Shown one piece after another: positions 8,435 through 17,629 of a stretch of DNA of 64,000 nt. The notes beneath the pieces were generated by a model. The model did no database searches, had not been told where the DNA came from, and saw only the letters and a list, made by a program, of their open reading frames with translations. The translations under genes were made by a program, and so were the position numbers. Numbering within the stretch: the stretch's first letter is position 1; each line of letters starts with the position of its first letter. The stretch is from Streptomyces sp. NRRL S-646 (GTDB lineage: Bacteria; Actinomycetota; Actinomycetes; Streptomycetales; Streptomycetaceae): assembly GCF_000720765.1 (NCBI RefSeq), contig NZ_JODC01000001.1, forward strand, positions 310,001 to 374,000, written 5' to 3'.

Positions 8435-9037
8435 CGGCGTACCGCTCCTCGTTCCAGGGGTTGCCGCGCGCGTGATAGCCGTTCTGCTCCCAGAAGCCCG
8501 GCTCGTCGTGGTCGAGGAGCGTCAGGCCCGCGATCCACTTGGCGCTCTTCCAGAAGTACAGATGCGGCACCAGCAGCCGGGCCGGGCCGCCGTGTTCGGG
8601 CGCCAGTGGCTCGCCGTCGGACTCCCAGGCGATCCATGCGCGTCCGCCCGTCAGGTCGGACAGCGGCAGGTTGGTGGTGTACCCGGTGTGCGCGTACGCG
8701 ACGGCGTGCGTCGCGAAGGGATGGGGGCGTGCCAGCCGAGGAACGTGTCCAGGGACACCCCGCCGAACCGCACCCCGAACTTCGACCAGCCGGTGACGCA
8801 GTGGATGTCGCCTTCGTACCCGGACCGCGGCAGCGCGTGCGCCTCGTCCCAGGACCAGATGCGCTCCTCGGCCACCAGGCCCTCGACGCGGAGCGTCCAG
8901 TCGGCGGGTGTGAGACGAGCGGTGACCTCGGCGGACAGTACGGGCCACGAGTCGCGGGCGTCGTACTGTCCGGGCGCCAGTCGCGGATCGCGGTCGCCGG
9001 CGGGGAAGTGGCCGGTGAAGCCTCGGGTGACGGTCAT
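8427..9037 (-). pseudogene. Sulfite-oxidase-like molybdopterin oxidoreductase, frameshifted
   Basis: ATG 9037 overlaps the stop of the deaminase gene (ATGA). The first frame encodes FTGHFPAGDRDPRLAPGQYD, then GDIHCVTGWSKFGVRFGG with the Cys that ligates molybdenum in the sulfite oxidase/YedY fold. At about 8727 the frame shifts by one base inside GCCCCCAT; the rest (THAVAYAHTGYTTNLPL, AWIAWESDGEPL, PHLYFWKSAKWIAGL) continues in the next frame to the stop at 8427. One extra C would restore about 202 residues. A sequencing error in the homopolymer is possible, and so is real decay like that of the downstream reductase. Confidence 0.8.
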
Positions 9038-10356
9038 GCCAGGGCCTCCAGGTCCGACAGGGCCTTGAGGACTGCGGCCTCGTCGAGGGTGGTGAGCGCG
9101 CGGTCGCGCATCAGGATGCGTCCGTCGACGATCGTGTCCCGTACGTCGGAGGACTGGGCGGCGTAGGCCAGCGTCGACCACACGTCGTGGCGGGGTGTGA
9201 GATGAGGCCGGTCGAGTTCCAGCACGATCAGGTCCGCGCGCTTGCCCGGTTCCAGGGATCCCAGATGCACGTCGAGGCCGAGGGCGCGGGCGCCCTCGAT
9301 CGTCGCCATGCGCACGGCCTGTTCGGCGCCGACCGTCGTGGGGTCGCCGCCCGCCTTGTGGACCAGCGCGGCCTGCCGCACCACTGCCAGCAGGTCAAGG
9401 GTGTTGGAGCTGACCGCGCCGTCCGTGCCGAGACCGACGGTCACCCCGGCGCTCAGCAGCCGCGGCACCGGCGCGATCCCGCAGCCCAGCTTCAGGTTCG
9501 ACACCGGGCAGTGCGCGACCGAGGTGCCGGTGCGGGCCAGCGTCGCGATCTCGGGCCCGGTCAGGTCCACGGCGTGCGCGAGCAGCACGTCCGGGCCGAG
9601 CACGCCCAGGGAGTCGAGCAGTTCGACCGGGCGCTTGCCGTGCCGCACCTCGACCGTGGCGACCTCGGTCGGGTTCTCGGCGGCGTGGATGTGCAGCAAG
9701 GCCCCGAACTCCCGAGCCAGGGCGGCGACTTCGGTGAGCTGGTCGGGGGAGAGGGTGTAGGCGGAGTGCGCGAAGACGACGGGACGCCGACCGGCGCGGG
9801 CCGGGCCACGCGCCTCCAGGTCCCGGCGGGCCCACCGCATCCGGTCCTCGTAGGCGATGCCGTCGGCCGGGTCGGGTACGTCCATGAAGGTGGGGCCGGA
9901 GTGCAGTCGCCAGCCGGCCTCCCGGGCGGCCTGCTCGGCGGCCTCGTGGAACCAGTACATGTCGAGCGCCGACGTCACCCCCGCCCGCACGCTCTCCGCC
10001 ACCGCCAGCCGGACCGCCGCCGCCACGTTCTTCGGAGTCAGCAGCTCGGCCTCCCACTTCAGCACCCGCTCCAGGAAGCCCTGCAGGGTGACGTCGTCGG
10101 CGCGGCCGCGCAGCAGCGTCATCGCGAGGTGGGTGTGCGTGTTGACGAGGCCGGGCAGCACGAGACAGCCCGCGGCGTCAATGGCCTGGGCCGCTGTGAA
10201 CCGCGTACACAGCTCCTCGGCAGGACCGACGGCGACGATCTCGCCCTCGTGCACGGCGACCGCCCCCCTGTGAACGACCGTTCCTGCCTCGTCCACGGTC
10301 AGGACGTCGCCACCGTGCACCAACAGGTCGATGTTCACAGTGTGTTCGCGGTTCAC
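9034..10356 (-). CDS. Amidohydrolase of the MTA/SAH deaminase (TRZ/ATZ) family
   Basis: 440 residues. Metal-binding motif NTHTHLAM (His74, His76), further ligand region LLHIHAAENPTEVA, then SVAHCPVSNLKLGCG and the Asp of LGTDGAVSSNTLDLL. This set matches the 5'-methylthioadenosine/S-adenosylhomocysteine deaminase and 8-oxoguanine/guanine deaminase group. The family hydrolyses an exocyclic amine of a purine or triazine ring. GTG 10356 overlaps the stop of the nucleoside phosphorylase, and it sits in an operon with a nucleoside-type ABC importer beside mtn genes, so methylthioadenosine to methylthioinosine is my preferred reaction. Guanine-like substrates cannot be excluded from sequence. Confidence 0.85.
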   Translation of the reverse strand: MNREHTVNIDLLVHGGDVLTVDEAGTVVHRGAVAVHEGEIVAVGPAEELCTRFTAAQAIDAAGCLVLPGLVNTHTHLAMTLLRGRADDVTLQGFLERVLKWEAELLTPKNVAAAVRLAVAESVRAGVTSALDMYWFHEAAEQAAREAGWRLHSGPTFMDVPDPADGIAYEDRMRWARRDLEARGPARAGRRPVVFAHSAYTLSPDQLTEVAALAREFGALLHIHAAENPTEVATVEVRHGKRPVELLDSLGVLGPDVLLAHAVDLTGPEIATLARTGTSVAHCPVSNLKLGCGIAPVPRLLSAGVTVGLGTDGAVSSNTLDLLAVVRQAALVHKAGGDPTTVGAEQAVRMATIEGARALGLDVHLGSLEPGKRADLIVLELDRPHLTPRHDVWSTLAYAAQSSDVRDTIVDGRILMRDRALTTLDEAAVLKALSDLEALA

Positions 10357-11105
10357 AGCTCGTTCGCCTCCGCCAGCAGCCGCAGCGCCTCCAGCGAGAC
10401 GACCGCGCCCCGCTCGACACCGGCCACGACCACTTCCCGGTGCGGGTCGTAGACGCTGGTGCCCTCCTCGTCCACCAGCTCGTCCGCGTTCGCCCCGTCG
10501 ACGACGAGCACACCGCCCGCCACCAGCCCGCGCAGCGAGGCCGTCACCAGCAGCGCCGAAAGCTCCATCTCGATGGCGGCGAGCCCCGCACCGTCGTAGG
10601 AGAAGAGCGGGAGCAGGCCCGGCTGGAAGGCCGCCCGTGTCCAGACGATGCCCCGGTGGTGCGGGGCGCCCGCCTCGCGTGCGGCGCGCTGGAGCGCGAG
10701 GACCGCCTCGGGGGAGGAGACCGCCGGGTACTCCGGCGGCAGGAGCTGGTGGGTGACCCCGTCGTCCCGTACGGCCGCCTCCGCGATGACGAGGTCGCCG
10801 TCGCCGATGCCCGGCTTCATCGCGCCCGCCGTACCGAACCGCAGGATGGCGCGCACCCCTGCGTCCGCCAGCTCCTGGAAGAGCAGGATCGCTCCCGGCG
10901 CGCCCACCCCGTGCGAGGCGACGACGACCGGCAGTCCCTTCCAGCTTCCGCTGAACACACGGTATTCGCGGTGGTACGACACCTCCTCCGCGCCGTCGAG
11001 GAGCGCGGCGACGGCGGCCGCGCGGGCCGGGTCGCCGACGACGACCGCATGCGCCGGGAGCCCCGTGCGCGGGATGCGGGTGACGGGCAGCAGGTCCTGG
11101 GTCAT
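10353..11105 (-). CDS. Nucleoside phosphorylase (uridine phosphorylase/PNP superfamily)
   Basis: 250 residues from ATG 11105, which overlaps the permease stop. PNP_UDP_1 fold: phosphate-binding HAVVVGDPARAAAVA at residues about 19-33, SHGVGAPGAILLFQEL, RFGTAGAMKPGIGDGDLVIA, and the ribose-binding IEMELSALL near residue 185. After it comes VLVVDGANADE. An Asp here may correspond to the purine-selective Asp of PNPs, but alignment to uridine phosphorylases is also good. The role is phosphorolysis of a nucleoside to base plus (methylthio)ribose-1-phosphate. Coupling to the deaminase and proximity to mtnA make methylthioinosine an attractive substrate. Confidence 0.82.
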   Translation of the reverse strand: MTQDLLPVTRIPRTGLPAHAVVVGDPARAAAVAALLDGAEEVSYHREYRVFSGSWKGLPVVVASHGVGAPGAILLFQELADAGVRAILRFGTAGAMKPGIGDGDLVIAEAAVRDDGVTHQLLPPEYPAVSSPEAVLALQRAAREAGAPHHRGIVWTRAAFQPGLLPLFSYDGAGLAAIEMELSALLVTASLRGLVAGGVLVVDGANADELVDEEGTSVYDPHREVVVAGVERGAVVSLEALRLLAEANEL

Positions 11106-11968
11106 ACGGCGGCTCCGGAGGAGGGACGGGTACGGCGACGGCGGGCCGTCGTGAGGAACAGGGCGCCGAGCGTGACGACGTAGGGCGCGGCGTCGGTTGC
11201 CTGCTGCGGCAGCCCGAGGCCCTGGAGACGGAAACCGGCCGCCTCCGCGAGGCCGAACAGGAGCGCCGCGAGGAGCACGCCCACGGGTGCGGCACGGCCG
11301 AGCATGACCGCCACCACGGCGATCCAGCCGCGGCCCGCCGTCATGTTCTCGGAGAACAACGTGACGTTGCCGAGGGCGAGTTGGGCACCGGCGAGACCGC
11401 ACAGTACGCCCGAGACCAGCACGGCCGCGTACTTGTACCTCGCCGGGCTCACCCCCAGCGTCGCCGCCGCGTCGGGCGCCTCGCCGACCCCGCGCAGCCG
11501 CAGGCCCCACACATGCCGTGACAGCATCACCGCGGCCACACCGACCGCCACCCACGCCAGATACGCGAGCGGCGTGAGGCCACCGACCAGCGGCAGCCCG
11601 GACAGTGACGGATCGTCAAAGGTGCCCTGAACACCGAAGACCGTACGCAGGAGAAAGCTCGTCAGGCCGACTGCCAGGAGATTCATGGCGATTCCCAGCA
11701 CCACCGCGTCTCCGCGCAGGGTGACGGCTCCGACGGCCAGAATCAGCGAGTACGCGGCGGCGGCGAGGGCCGCCGCCAGCACGCCCAGCCAGGCGCTGCC
11801 GGTGAACCAGCTGGTCGTCACGGAGGTGAAGCAGCCCATCAGCATCATGCCCTCGAGGCCGATGTTGAACACCCCCGCCCGCTCGCACAGGGCACCGCCG
11901 AGCGCGGCCAGCAGGATCGGGGTCAGGGCACGCAGCGCCGACATCAGGAGATCGGAGTCGAAGAACAT
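11102..11968 (-). CDS. ABC transporter permease, nucleoside (BMP) type, second subunit
   Basis: About 288 residues and strongly hydrophobic, a branched-chain/RbsC-type permease as found with BMP-family nucleoside binding proteins. The Gly-rich FNIGLEGMMLMGCFTSV near residue 32 and the later VSPARYKYAAVLVSG are family hallmarks. The start ATG 11968 overlaps the upstream stop (TGATG); GTG 11971 is equally placed. It probably pairs with the larger permease encoded immediately upstream to form the membrane channel. Confidence 0.88.
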   Translation of the reverse strand: MFFDSDLLMSALRALTPILLAALGGALCERAGVFNIGLEGMMLMGCFTSVTTSWFTGSAWLGVLAAALAAAAYSLILAVGAVTLRGDAVVLGIAMNLLAVGLTSFLLRTVFGVQGTFDDPSLSGLPLVGGLTPLAYLAWVAVGVAAVMLSRHVWGLRLRGVGEAPDAAATLGVSPARYKYAAVLVSGVLCGLAGAQLALGNVTLFSENMTAGRGWIAVVAVMLGRAAPVGVLLAALLFGLAEAAGFRLQGLGLPQQATDAAPYVVTLGALFLTTARRRRTRPSSGAAV

Positions 11969-12999
11969 CACACGGCCTCCTTGGCCTTGCGGCGCGGAAA
12001 GCTCAGCCGGGCCGCCAGGAACACGATCACGATCGCCTGCAGCACCTGCGTCAGCTCGCGCGGCACCTCGGTCGTCCGCTCCATCGCCAGACCGCCGACC
12101 TGGAGGACGGCGAAGAAGAAGGAGGCGATCAGCGTGCCGAGCGGGGCCGCGGCGGCCAGCAGCGCGGCCGTGAGTCCCGTCCAGGTGTAGCCGGGTGCGG
12201 TGAGCGAGCCGTCCACGAAGCGGTAAGGGAAGCTCAACACGCCGATGGCGCCCACGAGTCCGGCCAGTGCACCCGAGACGGACATCAACTTCAGTGTCAG
12301 GCCCCGGCGTTCGACGCCCGCGTACGCCGAGAAGCGCGCGTTCAGACCCGTCATCCGTATCTCGTACCCGATCCTTGTGCGCCGATCCGTGAACCAGTAC
12401 GCGGCCGCCGCGAGGACGACGAGAACCAGCCCGAAGGTCACAGTGGATGCACCGAACGCGGGCAGTGCCACCCCGTCCGGCAGCGCACGGGTCTGCGGGA
12501 GGCTGGAGCCCGGCTCCTTGAGCGGGTAGCGCGCCAGGTAGGAGGCGAGCGAGACCGCCGGGTAACTGAGCAGCAGGCTGCTGACCAGCAGCGGGACGCC
12601 GAGGTGGTTCTCACACAGGGCGGCCAGGACGGCGTACGCGGCGCCCGCCGCCATGCCCGCGAGCAGGGCGAGGACGACGGTGAGGGGCGCGGGCAGCGGG
12701 GAGTACAGGCCGGTCACGGCCGCGGTGATGCCGCCGAGCACCATCTGCCCGTCGCCGCCGAGATTGATCAGCCCGGCCCGCAACGGGATCGCCAGCGCGA
12801 GTGCCATGCCGAGCACGCTGGTGCCCGTGGTGAGCGTGGAACCGATGCCGTCGGCGCCGAGCGAGCCGGTGAGGACCGCGCCGTAGGCGGTGATCGGGTC
12901 GGCGCCGGTGCCGACGAGGAAGAGCGCGCCGATGAGGACGCCCGCGAGGACGGAGAAGGTGATGGGGGAGCGGAGGGCTCCGGATATCCGGTTGTTCAT
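11968..12999 (-). CDS. ABC transporter permease, nucleoside (BMP) type, first subunit
   Basis: 343 residues from ATG 12999, two bases after the ATPase stop. The first membrane segment is ITFSVLAGVLIGALFLVG. Family motifs are PLRAGLINLGGDGQMVLGG near residue 95 and FSAYAGVERRGLTLKLMSV. An upstream in-frame extension would overlap the ATPase gene and has no transporter character. It belongs with the adjacent permease, the double ATPase and the BMP lipoprotein as one importer for nucleosides. Confidence 0.88.
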   Translation of the reverse strand: MNNRISGALRSPITFSVLAGVLIGALFLVGTGADPITAYGAVLTGSLGADGIGSTLTTGTSVLGMALALAIPLRAGLINLGGDGQMVLGGITAAVTGLYSPLPAPLTVVLALLAGMAAGAAYAVLAALCENHLGVPLLVSSLLLSYPAVSLASYLARYPLKEPGSSLPQTRALPDGVALPAFGASTVTFGLVLVVLAAAAYWFTDRRTRIGYEIRMTGLNARFSAYAGVERRGLTLKLMSVSGALAGLVGAIGVLSFPYRFVDGSLTAPGYTWTGLTAALLAAAAPLGTLIASFFFAVLQVGGLAMERTTEVPRELTQVLQAIVIVFLAARLSFPRRKAKEAV

Positions 13000-13000
13000 G

Positions 13001-14593
13001 TCAGTCGGTGGCCTCAGCGTTGGTGTGCGGCGACCCGTCAGCGGTGTGTGAGATTCCACCGGCCCGGGCGGCAGAGCCCGCCATGGCCAGCCCCAGCGAC
13101 CGTTCGTCCGCCTCGTCCTTCCCGTACGACGCCGTGACCCGGCCCTCGTACATGACGAGCACCCGGTCGGCGAGGCCGCGGATCTCGCTCAGCTCGGCCG
13201 AGACGAGGAGTACCGCGTGGCCGGCGTCGCGGTAGGCGATCAGCTGGTCGTGGATGTTCTGGATCGCGCCGATGTCGACGCCGCGCGTGGGCTGCTCGAC
13301 GAGCAACAGCGGTGCGTCGTGGGCGAGTTCGCGGCCGATCAGCAGCTTCTGCAGATTGCCGCCGGACAGCGCCGTCGCGGGCACGTCGGGCGTGGCCGCC
13401 TTGATGCCGAACCGTTCGATCAGCCGCTTCGCATGCTCCCGCACGGACGCCGGCGGCAGCAGGCCGCGGGACGACAGGGACGTACGGTGATGGCCCATCG
13501 CGAGGTTGTCCGCGACGGACGCGGCAGGTGCCGTACCGACCGCATGGCGGTCCTCTGGCACGTACGCCAGTCCCTTGAGTCGCCGTTCGGTCGCCGAGGC
13601 GTGCGTGATGTCCTGGGCGTTCAGAGTCACCCGCCCGGCCGTGACCGGGCGCAGCCCGGCGAGCGCCTCGACCAGTTCGCTCTGCCCGTTGCCCGCGACG
13701 CCCGCGATACCGACGATCTCCCCGGACCGGACGGCGAGTTCGACGTCGTGCACGGCGTCCGTGGCCAAACCGGAGACGTCGAGAACGACCTCGCCCGGTG
13801 TGCCCGGCGCGTGGATGCGGTCCAACTCGACGGCGCGGCCTGTCATCGCGGCCGCGATCTCGTCGGCGGAGGTCTCCGCGGTGACCAGCCGGGCCACCAC
13901 CCGGCCGTCCCGCAGCACGGTCACATGGTCGCTGCCCTCCAGCACCTCGCGCAGCTTGTGCGTGACGAGGACGACCGAACGGCCCTGTGCGGCAAGGGAC
14001 TTGAGCACCGCGAACAGGGCGTCCGCCTCGGCGGGAGTGAGCACGGCGGTCGGCTCGTCGAGGATGAGCGTACGGGCGCCGCGGTGCAGCAGTTTCAGGA
14101 TCTCCACGCGCTGCCGCAGCCCGACCGGCAGCTCGCCGACCCGGGCGTCCGGATCGACCACCAGGCCGTGCTCCTCGGCGAGTTCACGCACCCGGCGCCG
14201 GGCCGCGGCCCGGTCCACCAGGCCGAAGCGGCGCGGCTCGGCGGCGTAGACGACGTTCTCGGCGACCGTCAGCGAGTCGAACAGCTTGAAGCTCTGGTGG
14301 ACCATGCCGAGCCCGGCGGCCATGGCGTCGGACGGGCTGCCGAAGTGTGCGTCCCGACCGTCGATACGGATCGTCCCGGCATCCGGGCGCTCCATGCCGT
14401 ACAGGACCGACATGAGGGTGGACTTGCCGGCGCCGTTCTCGCCCATCAGGGCGTGGATCTCGCCGCGGCGGACAGTCAGGTCGACGGCGTCGTTGGCGAG
14501 CGTGCCGGGGAACCGCTTGGTGATTCCCCGCAGCTCGACCGCGACGCCGTCGAGGCCCGTGTCCTCAGCCGCGTCAGCTCGCGGCGGGGTCAT
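13001..14593 (-). CDS. ABC transporter ATPase with two nucleotide-binding domains, nucleoside (BMP) type
   Basis: 530 residues with two ABC cassettes. The first has Walker A GENGAGKSTLMSVL near residue 55, Walker B LILDEPTAVLTP near residue 175 and the H-loop VTHKLREV. The second has a modified Walker A (GVAGNGQSELVEALAG near residue 297), signature LSGGNLQKLLIGREL and LLVEQPTRGVDIGA. This is the usual asymmetric layout of RbsA/BMP-type importers, in which the second site is degenerate. The ATG at 14593 lies inside the 3' end of the binding-protein gene (20-base overlap). Confidence 0.92.
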   Translation of the reverse strand: MTPPRADAAEDTGLDGVAVELRGITKRFPGTLANDAVDLTVRRGEIHALMGENGAGKSTLMSVLYGMERPDAGTIRIDGRDAHFGSPSDAMAAGLGMVHQSFKLFDSLTVAENVVYAAEPRRFGLVDRAAARRRVRELAEEHGLVVDPDARVGELPVGLRQRVEILKLLHRGARTLILDEPTAVLTPAEADALFAVLKSLAAQGRSVVLVTHKLREVLEGSDHVTVLRDGRVVARLVTAETSADEIAAAMTGRAVELDRIHAPGTPGEVVLDVSGLATDAVHDVELAVRSGEIVGIAGVAGNGQSELVEALAGLRPVTAGRVTLNAQDITHASATERRLKGLAYVPEDRHAVGTAPAASVADNLAMGHHRTSLSSRGLLPPASVREHAKRLIERFGIKAATPDVPATALSGGNLQKLLIGRELAHDAPLLLVEQPTRGVDIGAIQNIHDQLIAYRDAGHAVLLVSAELSEIRGLADRVLVMYEGRVTASYGKDEADERSLGLAMAGSAARAGGISHTADGSPHTNAEATD

Positions 14594-15626
14594 CGACCTT
14601 CAGCTTCCCGGCGACGATCTGGTCGCGCAGCGCCTCGACCTTCTTCAGCACGTCCTTGTGGTCGGCGATCACGCACTTGGAGGAGCCGACGCCGGCCTCC
14701 AGACCGGTGAGGCTGATGCCGCCCTCCTTCAGGCCGTACGAGACGGTCGTGCCCGCCTTGCCGCCGAGGACGGTGTCGATGCCCTTCTCCACGGCGACAT
14801 CGGTGCGCTTGATCACGTTGTCGACGACCGTGCCGGGCGCCGAGGGGCACTGGTTGACGTCGACGCCGTACGCGAAGGCGCCCTTGGCCTTGGCGGCCTC
14901 GAAGACGCCGTAGTTGCCGGCCGCGGCGGCCGCCATGAGCTGGTCGTAGCCCTTGGACAGCAGCGAGTCGGCCTGCTCCTTGGCGCGCGCGGAGTCGTCG
15001 AAGGGGGACTGGCCGCCGACGAAGCGGGTGGAGGTCTGCGTCTTGGCCGCGACCTTCTTCGCGCCGGCCGCGAACGGGTCGCTGTAGCGCCGGAACTGGG
15101 GCGTGTCGAGCACATCCACCGCGCCGACCTTGCCGGACCTGCTCAGCAGACCGGCCTCGGCGCCCGCGAGGTAGACACCCTCGTGCTCCCGGAAGACGGC
15201 GCAGCTGACGTTCTTGTACGTCTTCGTCGTGCAGGCGTCGATCATCAGGAACTGCTGCTTGGGATGCGCCTTGGCCTGCTGGGCGACGAGGTCGGCGAAC
15301 TCGAAGCCGACCAGCACGATGACGTCCGGCTTCGCCTCCACGGCGGCCTGCACGTTCTGCTGCTGGGAGGCGGTGTCGGTCGACTCGTACACCTTCTGCG
15401 AGCCGTCGTGCTGCTCGGCCGCGGCCTTTACGCCGGTGACGGCGAGCTTGAGGAACTCGTTCTGGCCGACGGCGTCGGGCGTGACGAGCGTGAACGACTT
15501 TCCGCTGCTCTTGGCGGAGCCGGAGGAGGCGTCGTTCTTCGCGGCTGCGTTGCACGCGGTGGCTGCGGTGACCAGGACCGCGGTGGCGGCGGCGACTTGG
15601 AGGGTGCGACGGGATCTGCGGAGCAT
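14574..15626 (-). CDS. BMP-family nucleoside-binding lipoprotein
   Basis: 350 residues from ATG 15626, preceded by GGAAGG. Signal peptide ending in lipobox ATAC (Cys25), a Ser/Lys-rich linker, then the BMP fold: FTLVTPDAVGQNEFLKLAV, KPDVIVLVGFEFADLV, AGAEAGLLSRSGKVGAV, and the closing GVDVNQCPSAPGTVVDNVIK. Such proteins capture purine nucleosides outside the cell. Two Cys (DACTTKTYKNVSCAV) may pair. It is the first structural gene of an eight-gene coupled operon that also encodes the phosphorylase and deaminase, so the ligand is probably the nucleoside those enzymes use. A Cys-rich leader ORF and a hairpin precede it. Confidence 0.9.
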   Translation of the reverse strand: MLRRSRRTLQVAAATAVLVTAATACNAAAKNDASSGSAKSSGKSFTLVTPDAVGQNEFLKLAVTGVKAAAEQHDGSQKVYESTDTASQQQNVQAAVEAKPDVIVLVGFEFADLVAQQAKAHPKQQFLMIDACTTKTYKNVSCAVFREHEGVYLAGAEAGLLSRSGKVGAVDVLDTPQFRRYSDPFAAGAKKVAAKTQTSTRFVGGQSPFDDSARAKEQADSLLSKGYDQLMAAAAAGNYGVFEAAKAKGAFAYGVDVNQCPSAPGTVVDNVIKRTDVAVEKGIDTVLGGKAGTTVSYGLKEGGISLTGLEAGVGSSKCVIADHKDVLKKVEALRDQIVAGKLKVDDPAAS

Positions 15627-15653
15627 CGGGGGACCTTCCGGGGTACGGCAGAG

Positions 15654-15673
15654 CACGCCCGGGCAGGGGCGTG
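15654..15673 (-). promoter_or_regulatory. Hairpin between leader ORF and BMP operon
   Basis: Inverted repeat CACGCCC/GGGCGTG with a six-base loop lies between the leader stop (15708) and the binding-protein start (15626). The position fits an attenuator or ribosome-site sequestering stem, but no U-tract follows and alternative pairings were not computed. Confidence 0.35.
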
Positions 15674-15707
15674 TGAAGGGTGGACGGGGGAACGCCGAGG
15701 GGACGGG

Positions 15708-15773
15708 TCAGCGTCGACAGCCGTCGCCGGCACACCGGCAGAAGTCGAGGAAGCGGCGCTTGGTCAGCAGCAC
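15708..15773 (-). CDS. Cys-rich leader peptide of the BMP/nucleoside operon (21 aa)
   Basis: A short ORF starting with GTG 15773, five bases after a perfect AGGAGG. The peptide ends in TKRRFLDFCRCAGDGCRR with three Cys codons. The core RRFLDF and the terminal C-R pattern match four other short ORFs in this window, each heading a sulfur-related operon. The type is widely annotated in Streptomyces as 'putative leader peptide'. Cys-rich upstream ORFs in mycobacteria are known to mediate cysteine-responsive control. Here stalling at the Cys codons when cysteinyl-tRNA is scarce would be the natural mechanism (inference). Confidence 0.7.
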   Translation of the reverse strand: MLLTKRRFLDFCRCAGDGCRR

Positions 15774-15916
15774 GACATCCTCCTTCGTCTCGGTGAGTGG
15801 ACTGGGTGCTGGACTGTAACACCCGTTTCCAGACACCTGCGCGACTGTCTCGAACTGTGGTTCTCCCAGGTCATGTACGGTGACGAGGACCACCGGATCA
15901 TCAGGAGTGCCCCGAA

Positions 15917-16948
<1,032 letters not shown>

Positions 16949-16982
16949 GAACGGACGGGCGCCCCGAGGCCGGAGCAGGAAC

Positions 16983-17014
16983 GGAAGGGCTCCCCGAGGC
17001 CGGGGAGCCCTTCC
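16983..17014. terminator. Bidirectional terminator between mtnA and mtnB
   Basis: A perfect 14-bp stem (GGAAGGGCTCCCCG pairing with CGGGGAGCCCTTCC) with a four-base AGGC loop lies between the convergent mtnA and mtnB genes. The neighbouring 16950-16982 partly repeats one arm. Confidence 0.85.
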
Positions 17015-17020
17015 TCCGTC

Positions 17021-17629
17021 CTAGCAGCCCGTCAGCTCCAACTCCAGCAGCCACTCCACCACTTCGGTGTGGTGCCGGGCCTGCCGGGGATCCGTTCCCC
17101 ACACATACAGCCCGTGCCCGGCCACGACCACCGCCGGCATCCGCGGATCGCGCGCCGCCTCCAGCCGGTCCCCGAGCACCTTCATGTCCTGGCTGTTGGC
17201 GATGACGGGCAGCGTCACCTCGACGTCGTGCGCGGGCTGCCCCACCCCCTTGAGCATCTCCAGGTCCCTGAAGACGATCCCGCCGGGCTCGCGCCGCCCC
17301 ATCGCCACCGAGGCGACCGTGTGCACGTGCACCACGGCACCTGCGCCGGTCAGCGCGGCCACGCGCGCGTGCAGCTCGGCCTCCGCGGACGGCTTGCCGC
17401 CCTGCACGGCGGCGCCCAGGCCGTCCACCAGCACCACGTCCGCGGGCGTCAGTTCGCCCTTGTCGTGGCCGCTGGCCGTGACCGCGAGCCGCAGCGGATC
17501 GCGGGTCAGGACCACGGAGAGGTTCCCGGACGTGCCCCGCATCCAGCCGAAGGAGGCGAAACGCGCGGACTCGGCGGCGAGGACCGCCCCCGCCTCCTCG
17601 AGGTCGAGTGCTGTGATGCCGTCGCTCAT
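17021..17629 (-). CDS. mtnB: Methylthioribulose-1-phosphate dehydratase
   Basis: 202 residues, class II aldolase fold. It dehydrates methylthioribulose-1-phosphate to the diketone phosphate used by MtnC. FGWMRGTSGNLSVV near residue 30, AEAELHARVAA, the zinc-ligand pair VVHVHTVASVAMGR and the later GHGLYVWGTD are visible. ATG 17629 overlaps the mtnC stop (ATGA). It is the last gene of the leftward mtnD-mtnC-mtnB operon, ending just before the shared terminator. Confidence 0.93.
   Translation of the reverse strand: MSDGITALDLEEAGAVLAAESARFASFGWMRGTSGNLSVVLTRDPLRLAVTASGHDKGELTPADVVLVDGLGAAVQGGKPSAEAELHARVAALTGAGAVVHVHTVASVAMGRREPGGIVFRDLEMLKGVGQPAHDVEVTLPVIANSQDMKVLGDRLEAARDPRMPAVVVAGHGLYVWGTDPRQARHHTEVVEWLLELELTGC

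Noticed and set aside
10353..11105. Naming the phosphorylase simply uridine phosphorylase
   Set aside because: The fold is certain but base preference is not. Coupling to an MTA/SAH-type deaminase and the mtn context argue for a purine or methylthio-nucleoside.
15765..15779. A minimal ORF ATG TCG TGC TGC TGA (M-S-C-C) overlapping the BMP leader start
   Set aside because: Its ATG abuts the AGGAGG with no spacing, while the GTG leader ORF in the other frame has ideal spacing and matches the other leaders. Probably chance, though the Cys codons are curious.
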